Part shown: piece by piece, positions 8,843 through 18,552 of the stretch
Position numbering within the stretch: the first letter of the stretch is position 1
Layout: the number at the start of each line of letters is the position of its first letter
Assembly (NCBI RefSeq): GCF_036860675.1
Contig: NZ_JAYKGK010000012.1
Span: 1 to 64,000 of the forward strand
Direction: 5' to 3'
Source of the DNA: Rosettibacter primus
GTDB lineage: Bacteria > Bacteroidota > Ignavibacteria > Ignavibacteriales > Melioribacteraceae
DNA: 64,000 nt
Made by a program: the position numbers and the translations under genes
Notes under the pieces: model-generated
Database searches by the model: none
Seen by the model: only the letters and a program-made list of their open reading frames with translations
Told to the model about the DNA's origin: nothing

Positions 8843-8901
8843 AAGAGGTCATTCCAAAATAATCCTGTAAAGCCAACCTTAAGTTTTTGAAATGACCCCT
8901 T
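8843..8901 (-). terminator. Terminator of the M16 peptidase operon
   Basis: AAG-GGTCATT (8843-8853) pairs with AATGACC-CTT (8891-8901), and the inner CAAAA pairs with TTTTG. On the minus strand it ends in CTTTTTAT, directly after the M16 gene that stops at 8909. Confidence 0.75.
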
Positions 8902-8908
8902 AAAAAAA

Positions 8909-10975
8909 TTATTTCACTTCAAAAAGTGAATCTGGAAGATTTGTATTTATTTCAATTGAAGAAACATATAATTCAATAGACTGCGGACCAAAACTCTGAA
9001 CATATTTAAATGGATATTTTACTCCCTGCACTTCTTTATAATCGCTTACATCCATAGTCTGGGCAAAACTTCCTTGAGGTGTTGTAACATTACTAATAGT
9101 TCTTACCAACAATCCTGTTTCAACATCATAATATTGTGTTGTTTTCTTTCCTGAAGAAGAAGTCAAAACAACTTTGTATGCATCTTTTCCATTAATTGAT
9201 TCAATACCCACAAGTTCAGGTTTTAATCCATATTTTGGATAATCAAGTGGAGCATCTAATGCCTGCTCTTTTAATGATTCAACCTGCTCGCTATTAAGTT
9301 CCTGGGATTGTCCCATTATTTCAACTTTTCCTTTTTCTCCATCAAAAATTGTTTTTTGTTGAAATACTCCTGCATCAATTAATTGCATTAATTTATTGGG
9401 ATACTTTTGAGATATTGTAACATTAATATTCATTCCCTGAGTAGAGCCTGTTAATTTTACTACTTTATCTTTCACTTTCAATAAATTTTCTTTTCCTCCT
9501 ATTACCTCAATATATTTATTGAGAACTTGTTCAACTGTAAGTCCTGCTGGTAATTTTTTTAATGTTGGGTCATATGGATTACCAAACACATCATAATATT
9601 CAATTTTTCCAGTGATACTGAAGTTTATAAGATTTTTTGAAATCTCTTCACCGTTACCAACAACAAGAATATATGCATTACCTGGTTTTATATATTTCTT
9701 TGCTGTTTCAAGAACATCATCAGCTGTAATTGAAGCAAGATTCTTCAGATAATTTTTATAAAAATCTTTAGGAAGATTGAATCTTGCAGTATTGATTGCA
9801 AATCGAGCAATAGTTGCTGGATTTTCGAGACTTCTTATAAATTCTCCTGCTAAATAATTTTTTGCTTTCTCAAGTTCTTGTTCAGTTACTTTTTCATTTC
9901 TAATTCTTTTCATTTCTTTTAACATTTCTGTAATTGCACTGTCGGTAACACTATTTCTAACCTGAGCAAAAGCAAAGAAACTTCCCGCAATTGGGTCAGC
10001 TTTAAGTTGAGAATAAGAACCATAAGTATAACCTTTCGATTCTCTCAGATTCATAAATAATCTGCCTGTTGCACTGCCCCCAAGAATCAAATTTGTTACT
10101 GAAGCTTTAATTTCATCTTCACTTCCAATTTTTAATTCTGCAGGATAACAAATTGCAATCACAGATTGAACTGAATTGGGACGGTCAACCAGACAAACTT
10201 TATTTATTAATGGTGGTTTTGGTGTTTCATAAGAATTTTTTGGAACTTCTTTCTTTTCCCATTTACCAAAATATTTTTGAATAAGAGATTTTGCTTTTTC
10301 TTTATTAATATCTCCCACCACAGCAAGATATGCTACATTTGGTTTGAAGTAAGTTTCATAATAATTCTTACACATTTCAAGAGTAATTGAATTAACTGAT
10401 TCCTCTGTTTCTGTTTCGCCATAAGGATGATTCTTCCCAAACATTAATACAGAACTTACTCTTCTTGCTATAGAATTTGGTTCATCTTTAGATACAGCAA
10501 TAGAAGAAAGCATTTGCTTTTTTATCTTATCGAGTTCTTCCTGTTTGAAATTTGCATTTAGAATTATATCAGACATTATTTCAAGAATTTTTTCTTTATG
10601 CTTTTCAAGTCCACTTGCAGTAATTCCATTTGGAGAAGTAGATAATTCAGCTCCAATAAAATCAATTTCTTCATCAAGTTTATCTTTTGTTCTTGTTTTA
10701 GTGCCGGTTCTTAATAATTCTCCTGCTGCGGAAATATATCCAGCATGATTTCCTTCGAGAATAGGGTCAATATCAATAAATAAATTAAATGTTACTCTTG
10801 GGAGCTTATGATTTTCGACCACAAAAACTTTTAATCCATTTGGCAATTCGAAAGATTCGTATTCTCCAATTTTGACTTCTGGGGCTGGAGCGGGTTGAGG
10901 ACGCTTTGATCTGTCAAGTTGTGCATATAAAGGCACAACAATCATTAATGCTATTAACAATATTTTTTTAATCAT
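8909..10975 (-). CDS. Inactive M16-type peptidase subunit with LolA-like C-terminal domain
   Basis: A 688-residue secreted protein (signal peptide ending in VPLYAQ). Residues about 35-450 are a two-domain M16 fold, but the zinc motif HxxEH is absent: the matching stretch reads GYISAAGELLRTGT. The late R/Y motif region (RLFMNLRESKGYTYGSYS) is kept. This is how the non-catalytic partner of bacterial M16 heterodimers looks. From about residue 480 a beta-rich domain follows that resembles LolA-like domains (QYYDVETGLLVR, YKEVQGVKYPFKY). The active partner is encoded immediately upstream (46-bp gap), so the two probably form one periplasmic enzyme. Confidence 0.88.
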   Translation of the reverse strand: MIKKILLIALMIVVPLYAQLDRSKRPQPAPAPEVKIGEYESFELPNGLKVFVVENHKLPRVTFNLFIDIDPILEGNHAGYISAAGELLRTGTKTRTKDKLDEEIDFIGAELSTSPNGITASGLEKHKEKILEIMSDIILNANFKQEELDKIKKQMLSSIAVSKDEPNSIARRVSSVLMFGKNHPYGETETEESVNSITLEMCKNYYETYFKPNVAYLAVVGDINKEKAKSLIQKYFGKWEKKEVPKNSYETPKPPLINKVCLVDRPNSVQSVIAICYPAELKIGSEDEIKASVTNLILGGSATGRLFMNLRESKGYTYGSYSQLKADPIAGSFFAFAQVRNSVTDSAITEMLKEMKRIRNEKVTEQELEKAKNYLAGEFIRSLENPATIARFAINTARFNLPKDFYKNYLKNLASITADDVLETAKKYIKPGNAYILVVGNGEEISKNLINFSITGKIEYYDVFGNPYDPTLKKLPAGLTVEQVLNKYIEVIGGKENLLKVKDKVVKLTGSTQGMNINVTISQKYPNKLMQLIDAGVFQQKTIFDGEKGKVEIMGQSQELNSEQVESLKEQALDAPLDYPKYGLKPELVGIESINGKDAYKVVLTSSSGKKTTQYYDVETGLLVRTISNVTTPQGSFAQTMDVSDYKEVQGVKYPFKYVQSFGPQSIELYVSSIEINTNLPDSLFEVK

Positions 10976-11021
10976 TTTTCAAAACTCCTTTTTTTCCACA
11001 TAAATTTTTTATTTAATCAGA

Positions 11022-12347
11022 TTACTTTTTCTCAAATGATTTTGGAAGATAATACAAAACTACTCTGTTTTCATTTTTTAAATATTTATTTGCTACTCTT
11101 TTAATATCTTCTCGAGTAACTTTCATATATCTTTGAATTTCGGTGTTAATTAAATTTGCATCGCCGTAATAAACAAAATAATTTGCAAGGTCTTCAGCAA
11201 TACCAATCATTGTTGAATTTCTTTTTACAAAATCACTTTCGATTTGATTTCGAACTTTTTGAAACTCATAATTGCTTATTAATTCGTTTTTAACTTTTTC
11301 AATTTCCTTTTGAATAGCAGCTTCTAAATCTTCTGCAGTAACACCAACATTTGCAAGTCCATAAACAATAAACAATCCGGGGTCTTCCATAGGAATTGGT
11401 ATTGAACCAACTGCAAGAGCTTTCTGCTGTTTATCTTTAATTTCTTTCTGAAGTCTTGAACTTTCACCACCAGAAAGAACAGTAGTTAAAATGCTCAATG
11501 CATAATAATCCGGTGTTCCTTGCTTTGGCATATGATAACCAAAAACTACCATTGGAAGTTGAACATTATCATATACAACTTCTCTTACCTCTTGAGTTTG
11601 TTCCGGCTCTACAATATTTGGGCGGGTAATTTCTTGAGTCCCTTTCGGAATTTCACCAAAATATTTTTGAACTAATTCTTTTGTCTTCTCAATATCAATA
11701 TCTCCTGCTATACTCAGAGTTGCATTTTGGGGGACATAATATTTTTTGTAGAAAGCAATGAATTCATCGAGCTTTGCCTGGTCAATATATTGTACCTGAC
11801 CAATTGGTGTCCATCTATACGGGTGAACTTTGTAAGCATTACTGAAGAGCTTTTCTATCAATGAACCATAAGGCTGATTTTCATAACGCTGTTTTCTTTC
11901 TTCTTTAACTACTTTTCTTTGTGTCTCAACTCCAATGCTATCGATCTTTAAATGAAGCATTCTTTCAGATTCCATATATAAACCAAGTTCTAATTGATTC
12001 GAAGGAAGAATTTCGTAATAAAAAGTTCTGTCGAATGAAGTATTAGCATTAAGTTCCCCTCCTGCAGCTTCAATAATTTTGAAGTATTCACCACGAGGAA
12101 TGTTTGGCGAGCCTTCGAACATAAGATGTTCAAAAAAATGAGCAAATCCCGTTCTTTCAGGGTCTTCATTTTTACTTCCTACATGATACAATACTGATAT
12201 TGCTACTATTGGAGTTGAATTATCCTGATGTAAAATTACATTCAGCCCATTATTAAGTTTATATTGCACAAAATTAATTTTTCTGGGTTGAGCTGAAGTC
12301 ATAACATAACAAAATATAAGCAACAAGAATATTAACCTGCTTTTCAT
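11022..12347 (-). CDS. Active M16 zinc peptidase
   Basis: A 441-residue exported peptidase (signal peptide ending TSAQ). The inverted zinc motif is intact: H70-F-F-E73-H74, with the downstream Glu region EERKQRYENQPYG near 150. Fold and length fit the catalytic half of a pitrilysin/processing-peptidase pair. It is the first gene of a two-gene unit with the inactive partner, which carries the complementary R/Y motif. The substrate is not predictable from sequence. The upstream region holds an unusual inverted-repeat structure but no clear promoter box. Confidence 0.92.
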   Translation of the reverse strand: MKSRLIFLLLIFCYVMTSAQPRKINFVQYKLNNGLNVILHQDNSTPIVAISVLYHVGSKNEDPERTGFAHFFEHLMFEGSPNIPRGEYFKIIEAAGGELNANTSFDRTFYYEILPSNQLELGLYMESERMLHLKIDSIGVETQRKVVKEERKQRYENQPYGSLIEKLFSNAYKVHPYRWTPIGQVQYIDQAKLDEFIAFYKKYYVPQNATLSIAGDIDIEKTKELVQKYFGEIPKGTQEITRPNIVEPEQTQEVREVVYDNVQLPMVVFGYHMPKQGTPDYYALSILTTVLSGGESSRLQKEIKDKQQKALAVGSIPIPMEDPGLFIVYGLANVGVTAEDLEAAIQKEIEKVKNELISNYEFQKVRNQIESDFVKRNSTMIGIAEDLANYFVYYGDANLINTEIQRYMKVTREDIKRVANKYLKNENRVVLYYLPKSFEKK

Positions 12348-12541
12348 TTTAAATTACCCCTTATTTTGTGTGGCTATTTAGTTGTGTAAATATGCTTATT
12401 AGTTGCAAAATTTTTTAGCCCTGCGAAGTAAAGATTAAGCTCCATTTATAATATCTGAATTTGTCTTCTCTGCATTTAAACAGATAAGTTTAATAAATCA
12501 AGGTTACAGAAAAAAACAATAACTTAAGTATATATCAGTTC

Positions 12542-12635
12542 ATGTCCTATTCTTATTTTTACATTTACTTCAGGAGTTGCATTAAAAAGCAATATTTTAA
12601 TAGGACATAGAACTTTTTAGCAACTCCCATGAAGT
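12542..12635. repeat. Interleaved inverted repeats (pseudoknot-like) in a 343-bp gap
   Basis: A 10-bp arm at 12542-12551 (ATGTCCTATT) pairs with 12599-12608. A second set pairs 12573-12580 (GGAGTTGC) with 12620-12627, extended by AAAAAG/CTTTTT inside and ACTTCA/TGAAGT outside (12567-12572 with 12630-12635). The first partner lies outside the second hairpin and the other inside its loop, which is H-type pseudoknot topology. It lies between glyS and the M16 genes, both on the minus strand. The rest of the gap shows nothing. Confidence 0.5.
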
Positions 12636-12690
12636 TTAACTTTCAAAAAAAACAGAAAGCAATAACTAAGTAATTATCTTGCTTTATGAA

Positions 12691-14136
12691 TTATCTTAAT
12701 TTATCTAAAAAATAATTCAACAAACTGCTGATAGATACACGAACTTGATTCATTGAATCACGTTCACGAACCGTAACAGTTTCATCCTGAAGAGTTTGAG
12801 TATCAACTGTAATGCAAAACGGAGTTCCTGCTTCATCCATTCTTCTATAACGGCGTCCAATCGCACCTTTATCATCATAAAATATTTTAAGATGTGGTCT
12901 CAAATCAGCTTCAATTTTTTTTGCTACTTCAGGCATTCCATCTTTATTAACAAGTGGAAATACAGCTGCTTTAATTGGAGCTAATTTGGGATGAAATCTC
13001 AGAACACTTCTTAATTCGCCATTAACTTCTTCTTCATAGTAAGCATCAATAAGGAAAGCCATAAATGAGCGGCTTGCACCAGCAGAGGTCTCAATTATAT
13101 ATGGAATATATTTTTCTTTTGTTTCATCATCAAAATATAATTGAGATTTGCCGGAATATTGTTGATGACGACTTAAATCATAATCGGTTCTATTGTGAAT
13201 CCCTTCTATTTCTCCCCAGCCAAATGGGAATTCATATTCAATATCTGTTGCTTCTTTTGCATAATGAGCTAATTTATTTTGAGGATGGTCATGGAATCGA
13301 AGTTTTGTTGGGGTCATACCGAGTGATTTATACCAATCAATTCTAATCTCTTTCCATTCATCATAATATTTTTTGTCTGTACCTGGTTTAACGAAATACT
13401 GCATTTCCATTTGTTCAAATTCACGGGTGCGGAAAAGAAAATTTTTTGTATTGATTTCATTTCGAAAAGCTTTGCCAATCTGAGCTATTCCAAAAGGAAG
13501 TTTCTGTCTGCTTGAATTTGCTACATTAAGAAAATTAACATAAATACCCTGTGCTGTTTCAGGTCTTAAATAAATCACATTGCTTTCATCTTCTACAGGA
13601 CCTAAAAAAGTTTTGAACATCAAATTAAATTTTCTGGGTTGTGTAAATGTGCCTTTATTACCACATTGAGGACAATTAATTATATCGAGTAACTTTGAAG
13701 CCAATGATTGATTTTCAAGAACAGCAGTAAATTTATCATCAAGAGAGCCTTCCTGTTCAAGTAAAGAAGAATCAAGTTCCCTAAGTGCCTTTTCTTTATT
13801 TTTATCTGAGATTAGTTCTGTTAAAGTATCTAATCTGAATCTAGCTTTACATTGTTTACAGTCAATCATTGGGTCTGTAAAATTTTCGACATGTCCGCTT
13901 GCTTCCCAAACTTTAGGATGCATAAGAATAGCAGCATCAAGTCCTTCAATATCTTCCCGGTAAGTCATGGCTTTCCACCATTCTTCCTTGATATTTCTTA
14001 GAAGTTCAACACCGAGCGGACCATAATCCCAGCAGCCGTTTAAGCCGCCATAAATTTCACTTGATTGAAAAACAAATCCCCTTCGCTTTGCAAGCGATAC
14101 AATTTTTTCTACCGTTTCGTTTTGTCCCTTTGCGAT
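12691..14136 (-). CDS. glyS: Glycyl-tRNA synthetase (dimeric class II), apparent ATC start
   Basis: Charges tRNA(Gly). A class II enzyme of the single-chain alpha2 type, 481 residues, with Cys-rich zinc-like pairs (CKQC, CPQC) and class II motifs (FRNE, RTREFEQMEMQYF). The first in-frame ATG is at 13968, which would lose 56 residues. Reading back, those codons spell the conserved N-terminus (KIVSLAKRRGFVF, EIYGGLNGCWDYGPLG). No ATG, GTG or TTG exists in that stretch. The codon at the expected start is ATC (14136-14134), encoding residue 1 before AKGQNETVE, and it sits 6 bases after a perfect GGAGG. I therefore place the start at ATC. A sequencing error (ATG to ATC) is the main alternative. 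Confidence 0.88.
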   Translation of the reverse strand: MAKGQNETVEKIVSLAKRRGFVFQSSEIYGGLNGCWDYGPLGVELLRNIKEEWWKAMTYREDIEGLDAAILMHPKVWEASGHVENFTDPMIDCKQCKARFRLDTLTELISDKNKEKALRELDSSLLEQEGSLDDKFTAVLENQSLASKLLDIINCPQCGNKGTFTQPRKFNLMFKTFLGPVEDESNVIYLRPETAQGIYVNFLNVANSSRQKLPFGIAQIGKAFRNEINTKNFLFRTREFEQMEMQYFVKPGTDKKYYDEWKEIRIDWYKSLGMTPTKLRFHDHPQNKLAHYAKEATDIEYEFPFGWGEIEGIHNRTDYDLSRHQQYSGKSQLYFDDETKEKYIPYIIETSAGASRSFMAFLIDAYYEEEVNGELRSVLRFHPKLAPIKAAVFPLVNKDGMPEVAKKIEADLRPHLKIFYDDKGAIGRRYRRMDEAGTPFCITVDTQTLQDETVTVRERDSMNQVRVSISSLLNYFLDKLR

Positions 14137-14164
14137 TTTACACCTCCAGCAAATTTTTTTAGTG

Positions 14165-14172
14165 ACAAATAT
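14165..14172 (-). promoter_or_regulatory. -7 promoter box of glyS
   Basis: TATATTTG on the minus strand matches TAnnTTTG and lies 28 bases before the inferred ATC start, leaving room for the GGAGG site. This supports translation from the ATC region rather than from the distant ATG at 13968. Confidence 0.55.
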
Positions 14173-14255
14173 AAGAAAACCAAGTGGAAGATAGTAAATC
14201 GATTTTAGAAATTTTTATTAGAAGACAATTCATGGATTGAAGGAAATAATTTACA

Positions 14256-16211
14256 TTAAACATTATTTGCAGATGGAAGTGTAAAAATAAATTTGCTTCC
14301 TTTATTTATCTGGCTTTCAACAAAAAGTTTTCCATTTAGCTTTTCTATAAAATCTCTGCATAGAATTAATCCCAATCCGGTTCCAGATTCACCTGCAGTC
14401 CCATTGCGGCTTTTGTTAATATCAAGTTCAAAAAGTTTATTTATTGTTTCATCATCCATTCCAATACCATCATCTTCTACTGTTATTTTCACATATTTAT
14501 TTTCTCTTTCAGCATTAATTAATACTTTTCCTCCTTCATTCGTAAACTTAATTCCATTTTGAATGAGATTTCTTAAAATAGTATTGAGCATATTTTCATC
14601 TGCCTTAACTATTATATCCTCAGGTACATTCGTTTCAAGTAAAATATTTTTTGTCTTTGCAACAGAATTAAATATTGAAAAATTCTCAAGAACTATCTCA
14701 TAAAGACACAATTCTTTAATATCAATTTCTAGTCTTCCAGTTTGAGCACGAGACCAGAGTAATAAATTTTCAAGCAAGTGAAAATTTTGTTTTGCAGCTT
14801 TTTCCATATTGTTAAGATAACTTAATTTTTCTTCGTCACTTAAAGTTTCATAGTTGTCCTTTAATAAACTTAGATAGCCAAAAAGAACATTAAAAGGAAT
14901 TCTTAAATCATGGGCAATTATTCTTAAAAGTGTATCTTTCATCGAATTAAGATTTTTCAATTTTTCATTTGCAATTTTTTTGGTAATGTAACGACTGTAT
15001 GTAATAACTGAAATTAAAAGAATCAAAAGAGTAATTACGATAAAATAATCTCTCTGTCGTTCTGCAAGTTCAATATCTTTTTGAAGAATTGCATTTTCCC
15101 GTTCTGATTTTTCTGCTTTATAAATTGATTCCATAGTTGCCACAATTGATATATTTCGTTGATTAAATAACGAATCCTGCATGGCATTATACTTTTGGCT
15201 GTAATAAAATGCATTTTCATAATCTTTAATTATTTCACTGAATCTAATCCATTGCTTATAACTTTCAAGTATGATGTAAGCTGCTTTTAAATTTTTTATA
15301 GTTTCTTTTGCACGATTTAAAAATTCTTTTGCTTCTTCCAATCTGTTAAGTTCAGCATAAATTATAGCAAGTTTATTTAGATTATTTAATTTGCCTTCGT
15401 TATAATCTAATTTTTCAGAAAGATTAAGTGCCTGTGAATGATAATATAGTGCTTTATTATAATCATTCTTCAATTTAAAAATGTTGCCTATTCCAGTCCA
15501 TGCAGAAGCAATTCCTCTTTTATCTTTCAACTTTTTGTATTTGCTTTCAGCAAGCAGATAATAATTCATAGCATTCTTTAAATCTTTTTTAGCAGTATAA
15601 ACTTCAGCAATTAGATTTAGTGTAAGCGCTATGCCGGGTTCGTCGTTAATTTCTTTTCTAATTTCTAATGTATTCATTAAATATTCTAATGCACTATCGT
15701 TTTCCCCCTGATTTTTATATATCAATCCAATATTAATTGAGCAAAAAGCGATTCCCTTTTTATGATTAAACTTTTCAAAAATATTTAATGCCTTAAGAAC
15801 ATATTCCAATGCAAGGGGATTATTTCCTTGAAGTCTGTAAATACCACCAATATTGTTATAAGAAAATGCTATTTGAATTGAATCCTTAGATTCAATTGCA
15901 AGATTTAATGCATCATTATAGAGATATAAAGCTTTTTCATGTTCGCCTAAATTACGATAAACAACTCCAAGCAGATTCAAAGCTTCTGAGTGTAACTTTT
16001 TATTTTCAATTCTTTTTGCTTTTTTAATTGCTTCATCACCACATTGAATTGCAAATTTAGGGTTGCTGTTTCGATATAACCAGCAATTGTCAATAAGAAT
16101 TTTAATTTGAGTAGTTTCTGGCAAAGTAGAATTTGCTTTAAGCAGACTGTCAAAATTAACTTGAACATTCCACAAAGGAATATTTAACAGGAAAAGAAAT
16201 ATATAATTCAT
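14256..16211 (-). CDS. TPR-containing membrane histidine kinase
   Basis: A 651-residue sensor kinase. An N-terminal hydrophobic segment leads into about seven tetratricopeptide repeats (residues 60-340, e.g. ALNLLGVVYRNLGEHEKALY). A coiled-coil-like stretch, one membrane helix (about 390-410) and a HisKA domain with phospho-acceptor H434 in AHDLRIPFNVLFGY follow. The ATPase domain keeps the N box (NLIQNGIKFT), G1 (DDGIGM) and G2 (GTGLGL). No response regulator is adjacent, so it is an orphan in this window. GAGGG precedes the start by about 10 bases. The signal it senses is unknown. Confidence 0.9.
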   Translation of the reverse strand: MNYIFLFLLNIPLWNVQVNFDSLLKANSTLPETTQIKILIDNCWLYRNSNPKFAIQCGDEAIKKAKRIENKKLHSEALNLLGVVYRNLGEHEKALYLYNDALNLAIESKDSIQIAFSYNNIGGIYRLQGNNPLALEYVLKALNIFEKFNHKKGIAFCSINIGLIYKNQGENDSALEYLMNTLEIRKEINDEPGIALTLNLIAEVYTAKKDLKNAMNYYLLAESKYKKLKDKRGIASAWTGIGNIFKLKNDYNKALYYHSQALNLSEKLDYNEGKLNNLNKLAIIYAELNRLEEAKEFLNRAKETIKNLKAAYIILESYKQWIRFSEIIKDYENAFYYSQKYNAMQDSLFNQRNISIVATMESIYKAEKSERENAILQKDIELAERQRDYFIVITLLILLISVITYSRYITKKIANEKLKNLNSMKDTLLRIIAHDLRIPFNVLFGYLSLLKDNYETLSDEEKLSYLNNMEKAAKQNFHLLENLLLWSRAQTGRLEIDIKELCLYEIVLENFSIFNSVAKTKNILLETNVPEDIIVKADENMLNTILRNLIQNGIKFTNEGGKVLINAERENKYVKITVEDDGIGMDDETINKLFELDINKSRNGTAGESGTGLGLILCRDFIEKLNGKLFVESQINKGSKFIFTLPSANNV

Positions 16212-16273
16212 AAAAAAACCGCCCTCTTTTTATTCCTAAAAATAATATATAAAAACTTATTAATGAAGGAATA

Positions 16274-17707
16274 TTAAAAGGAGTTTAATTTTTCTTTGAT
16301 TAGCTCCCAAGCCTGTTTAACATGTCGTTCCTCCTGTCGTATCCCTGATATTACAAGTCGCAATGTAAATTTATTATTTAATTTTGTATGAGTAAGAAAT
16401 AATTTCCCAGTAGAATTAATTTCATTAATTAATTTTTCATTTAAGCTGTTAAGTGAATCTTCATCCATACCATTTAATTTAGCTCTAAAACAGACTGTGC
16501 TGAAAGGAACTGGAGCTAATCTTTCGAAATTGGGATGTTCATCAATCCAATTTGCAAATAATTTTGCAAGACGAATATGTTCTCTAATTCTTTCTCTTAA
16601 ACCATCAACTCCGAAATATCTGATAACAAACCACAATTTTAATGCACGAAATCTTCTGCCAAGTTGAACTCCGTAATCCATCAAATTATCAACAATAGAA
16701 TCTTCTCTGCTTTTAAGATATTCAGGTACAAGTGAAAAAGCTCTTTTCAATATTTCAGGTTTACTTATATAAAATGCACTCAAATCTATAGGGACAAAAA
16801 GCCATTTATGAGGATTGGTAACAATTGAATCAGCTTTTTCAATTCCAATGAAATATTCTTTCATTTCAGGCAACATTGCTGCTGAACCTGCGTAAGCAGC
16901 ATCAACATGAAGCCACAAATTATATTTTTGACATATTTCAGCTATTTCATTTACAGGGTCTACACTCGTTGTTGATGTAGTCCCAATTGTTGCTACAACA
17001 CAGAATGGTTTAATACCATTTAGAATATCCTGTTTAATTGCATTTTCAAGTTCAGAAGGAATCATTCTAAAGTCTGAATCTACTGGAATTTTTTTTACTC
17101 CTTCTAATCCAATACCTAAGGTAATAGCAGCTTTTTCAATTGATGAATGAGCTTGTTCAGAACAATAGAGCCGTAGCTTTGATAAACCGTTTAAGCCTTT
17201 ATTTCTAATGTCAAGATTAAGATATTCGCGAGCAGCTGCAATTCCATGAAGAGAACTAACTGATGCTGTGTCATAAATTATTCCCTTAAATTCACCTGGA
17301 ATATTGAGCATTTTTTTATACCAGTTTAATACAACATCTTCAAGTTCGGTTAAAGCTGGAGAAGATTTCCAGACCATGCCATTTGAGTTCAAAGTTGAAC
17401 TAACAATATCAGCAAGAATTCCTGGTCCACTTGCTGTTGAAGCAAAATAAGCCATAAAATTAGGATGCTGCCAGTGTGTAACTCCCGGTAAAATTATTTC
17501 ATTAATGTCATTAATTATACTATCCAACTCTTCTCCTTTTTGTGGGGGTTCAGAAGGAAGTTTTGATTTAATATCACCTGGCTTAATATCAGGTAGAACA
17601 GGAAATTCTTCTATATTTTTAAGATAATTTGTAGACCAATCAATTAACTTATATCCTGTGGATTTAAATTCTTCTGCAGGCATATCATATAAATTTTTCT
17701 CTTCCAT
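16274..17707 (-). CDS. PLP-dependent aromatic-L-amino-acid decarboxylase-type enzyme (group II)
   Basis: A 477-residue enzyme that would decarboxylate an aromatic amino acid using pyridoxal phosphate. The PLP Lys is K301 in NPHKW, the Asp-Ala pair lies in HVDAAYAGSA, and the N-terminus (WQHPNFMAYF) matches the substrate-pocket region of tryptophan/DOPA decarboxylases. Length is normal. It starts 2 bp after the alpha/beta hydrolase stop on the same strand, so the pair is co-transcribed and probably translationally coupled. The real substrate (Trp, Tyr, Phe or other) is not determinable. Confidence 0.88.
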   Translation of the reverse strand: MEEKNLYDMPAEEFKSTGYKLIDWSTNYLKNIEEFPVLPDIKPGDIKSKLPSEPPQKGEELDSIINDINEIILPGVTHWQHPNFMAYFASTASGPGILADIVSSTLNSNGMVWKSSPALTELEDVVLNWYKKMLNIPGEFKGIIYDTASVSSLHGIAAAREYLNLDIRNKGLNGLSKLRLYCSEQAHSSIEKAAITLGIGLEGVKKIPVDSDFRMIPSELENAIKQDILNGIKPFCVVATIGTTSTTSVDPVNEIAEICQKYNLWLHVDAAYAGSAAMLPEMKEYFIGIEKADSIVTNPHKWLFVPIDLSAFYISKPEILKRAFSLVPEYLKSREDSIVDNLMDYGVQLGRRFRALKLWFVIRYFGVDGLRERIREHIRLAKLFANWIDEHPNFERLAPVPFSTVCFRAKLNGMDEDSLNSLNEKLINEINSTGKLFLTHTKLNNKFTLRLVISGIRQEERHVKQAWELIKEKLNSF

Positions 17708-17709
17708 TT

Positions 17710-18552
17710 TTAATACTCAATTTTTGATAACCAATTAGAAATTATTTTTGCCAGTTGAATTCTTTTATCTAAAAATGAATGTCCGCATTCAAGAATATAT
17801 TCTTCAAAATTTTGTGCATTTATTAATCTTAATGAGGCTACTAATGGCAGATGATGAATCTCAAGCGGAGCAGTTGTATCATACTTAGCTCCAATCAACA
17901 AAAGATTTTTTAATGATAACTTGCTAACATAGCTCAATAAATTCCATTCATTTTTATTTGCTATAAGTTCATCTAATAAATTTTCTGCACTTGTATTTTT
18001 AACGAATGAAATAGCACTTTTAATTTTTTCAATACCTTGCAGATAAATTTCTTTGTTCAGTTTTAAAATTTCACCGAATGCTCCTGAATTAAAACCTGCA
18101 ATCGAAACAATATTTTTTATTTCATCATGAAAAATTGAATAATACAAAGCTGCAAATCCTCCCATGCTGTATCCAATTAAAATTATTCTTTTGCTGTCAA
18201 TTCTGAATTTTTCCTTTGATTCATCTGTCTTAATAAATTTTACTGCTGCATCAAGGTCTTCTGTTAAATTTTTCCAGCAGAAATCACCTTCACTTCCCCA
18301 GCATCCTCTGTAGTGAAATATAAGAACATTAAATCCCTGTCTTCTGAAAACATGTGCCAAATCCAGATTTGTCTCGTTGCCAGGAAATCCATGTAATAAA
18401 ATTATTGTAGGATGCAAATCTTCATCGGCAGCAAGAAGCATTGTCCCTAAAATTTTATTCCCTTTACTTTCAAATACTACAGGGACCATTGATGATGGAA
18501 ATTCTCTGTTAATATAAATTGGGTCTTGAGTTACAGGGTCAAATGAATTCAT
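17710..18552 (-). CDS. Alpha/beta hydrolase, serine esterase/peptidase-like
   Basis: A 280-residue hydrolase. The nucleophile Ser is in GYSMGG, the oxyanion region is HGFPGNE, and the His lies in ECGHSFLD near the C-terminus, with GAKYDTTAP carrying the likely acid. It has no signal peptide, so it is cytoplasmic. It is the first gene of a unit with the PLP decarboxylase. A role in releasing or modifying that enzyme's substrate or product is plausible but not shown. Confidence 0.85.
   Translation of the reverse strand: MNSFDPVTQDPIYINREFPSSMVPVVFESKGNKILGTMLLAADEDLHPTIILLHGFPGNETNLDLAHVFRRQGFNVLIFHYRGCWGSEGDFCWKNLTEDLDAAVKFIKTDESKEKFRIDSKRIILIGYSMGGFAALYYSIFHDEIKNIVSIAGFNSGAFGEILKLNKEIYLQGIEKIKSAISFVKNTSAENLLDELIANKNEWNLLSYVSKLSLKNLLLIGAKYDTTAPLEIHHLPLVASLRLINAQNFEEYILECGHSFLDKRIQLAKIISNWLSKIEY

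Noticed and set aside
12542..12635. Riboswitch candidate for the interleaved repeats upstream of the M16 genes
   Set aside because: No known aptamer core could be recognised, and the sequence is about 200 bases before the nearest start codon.
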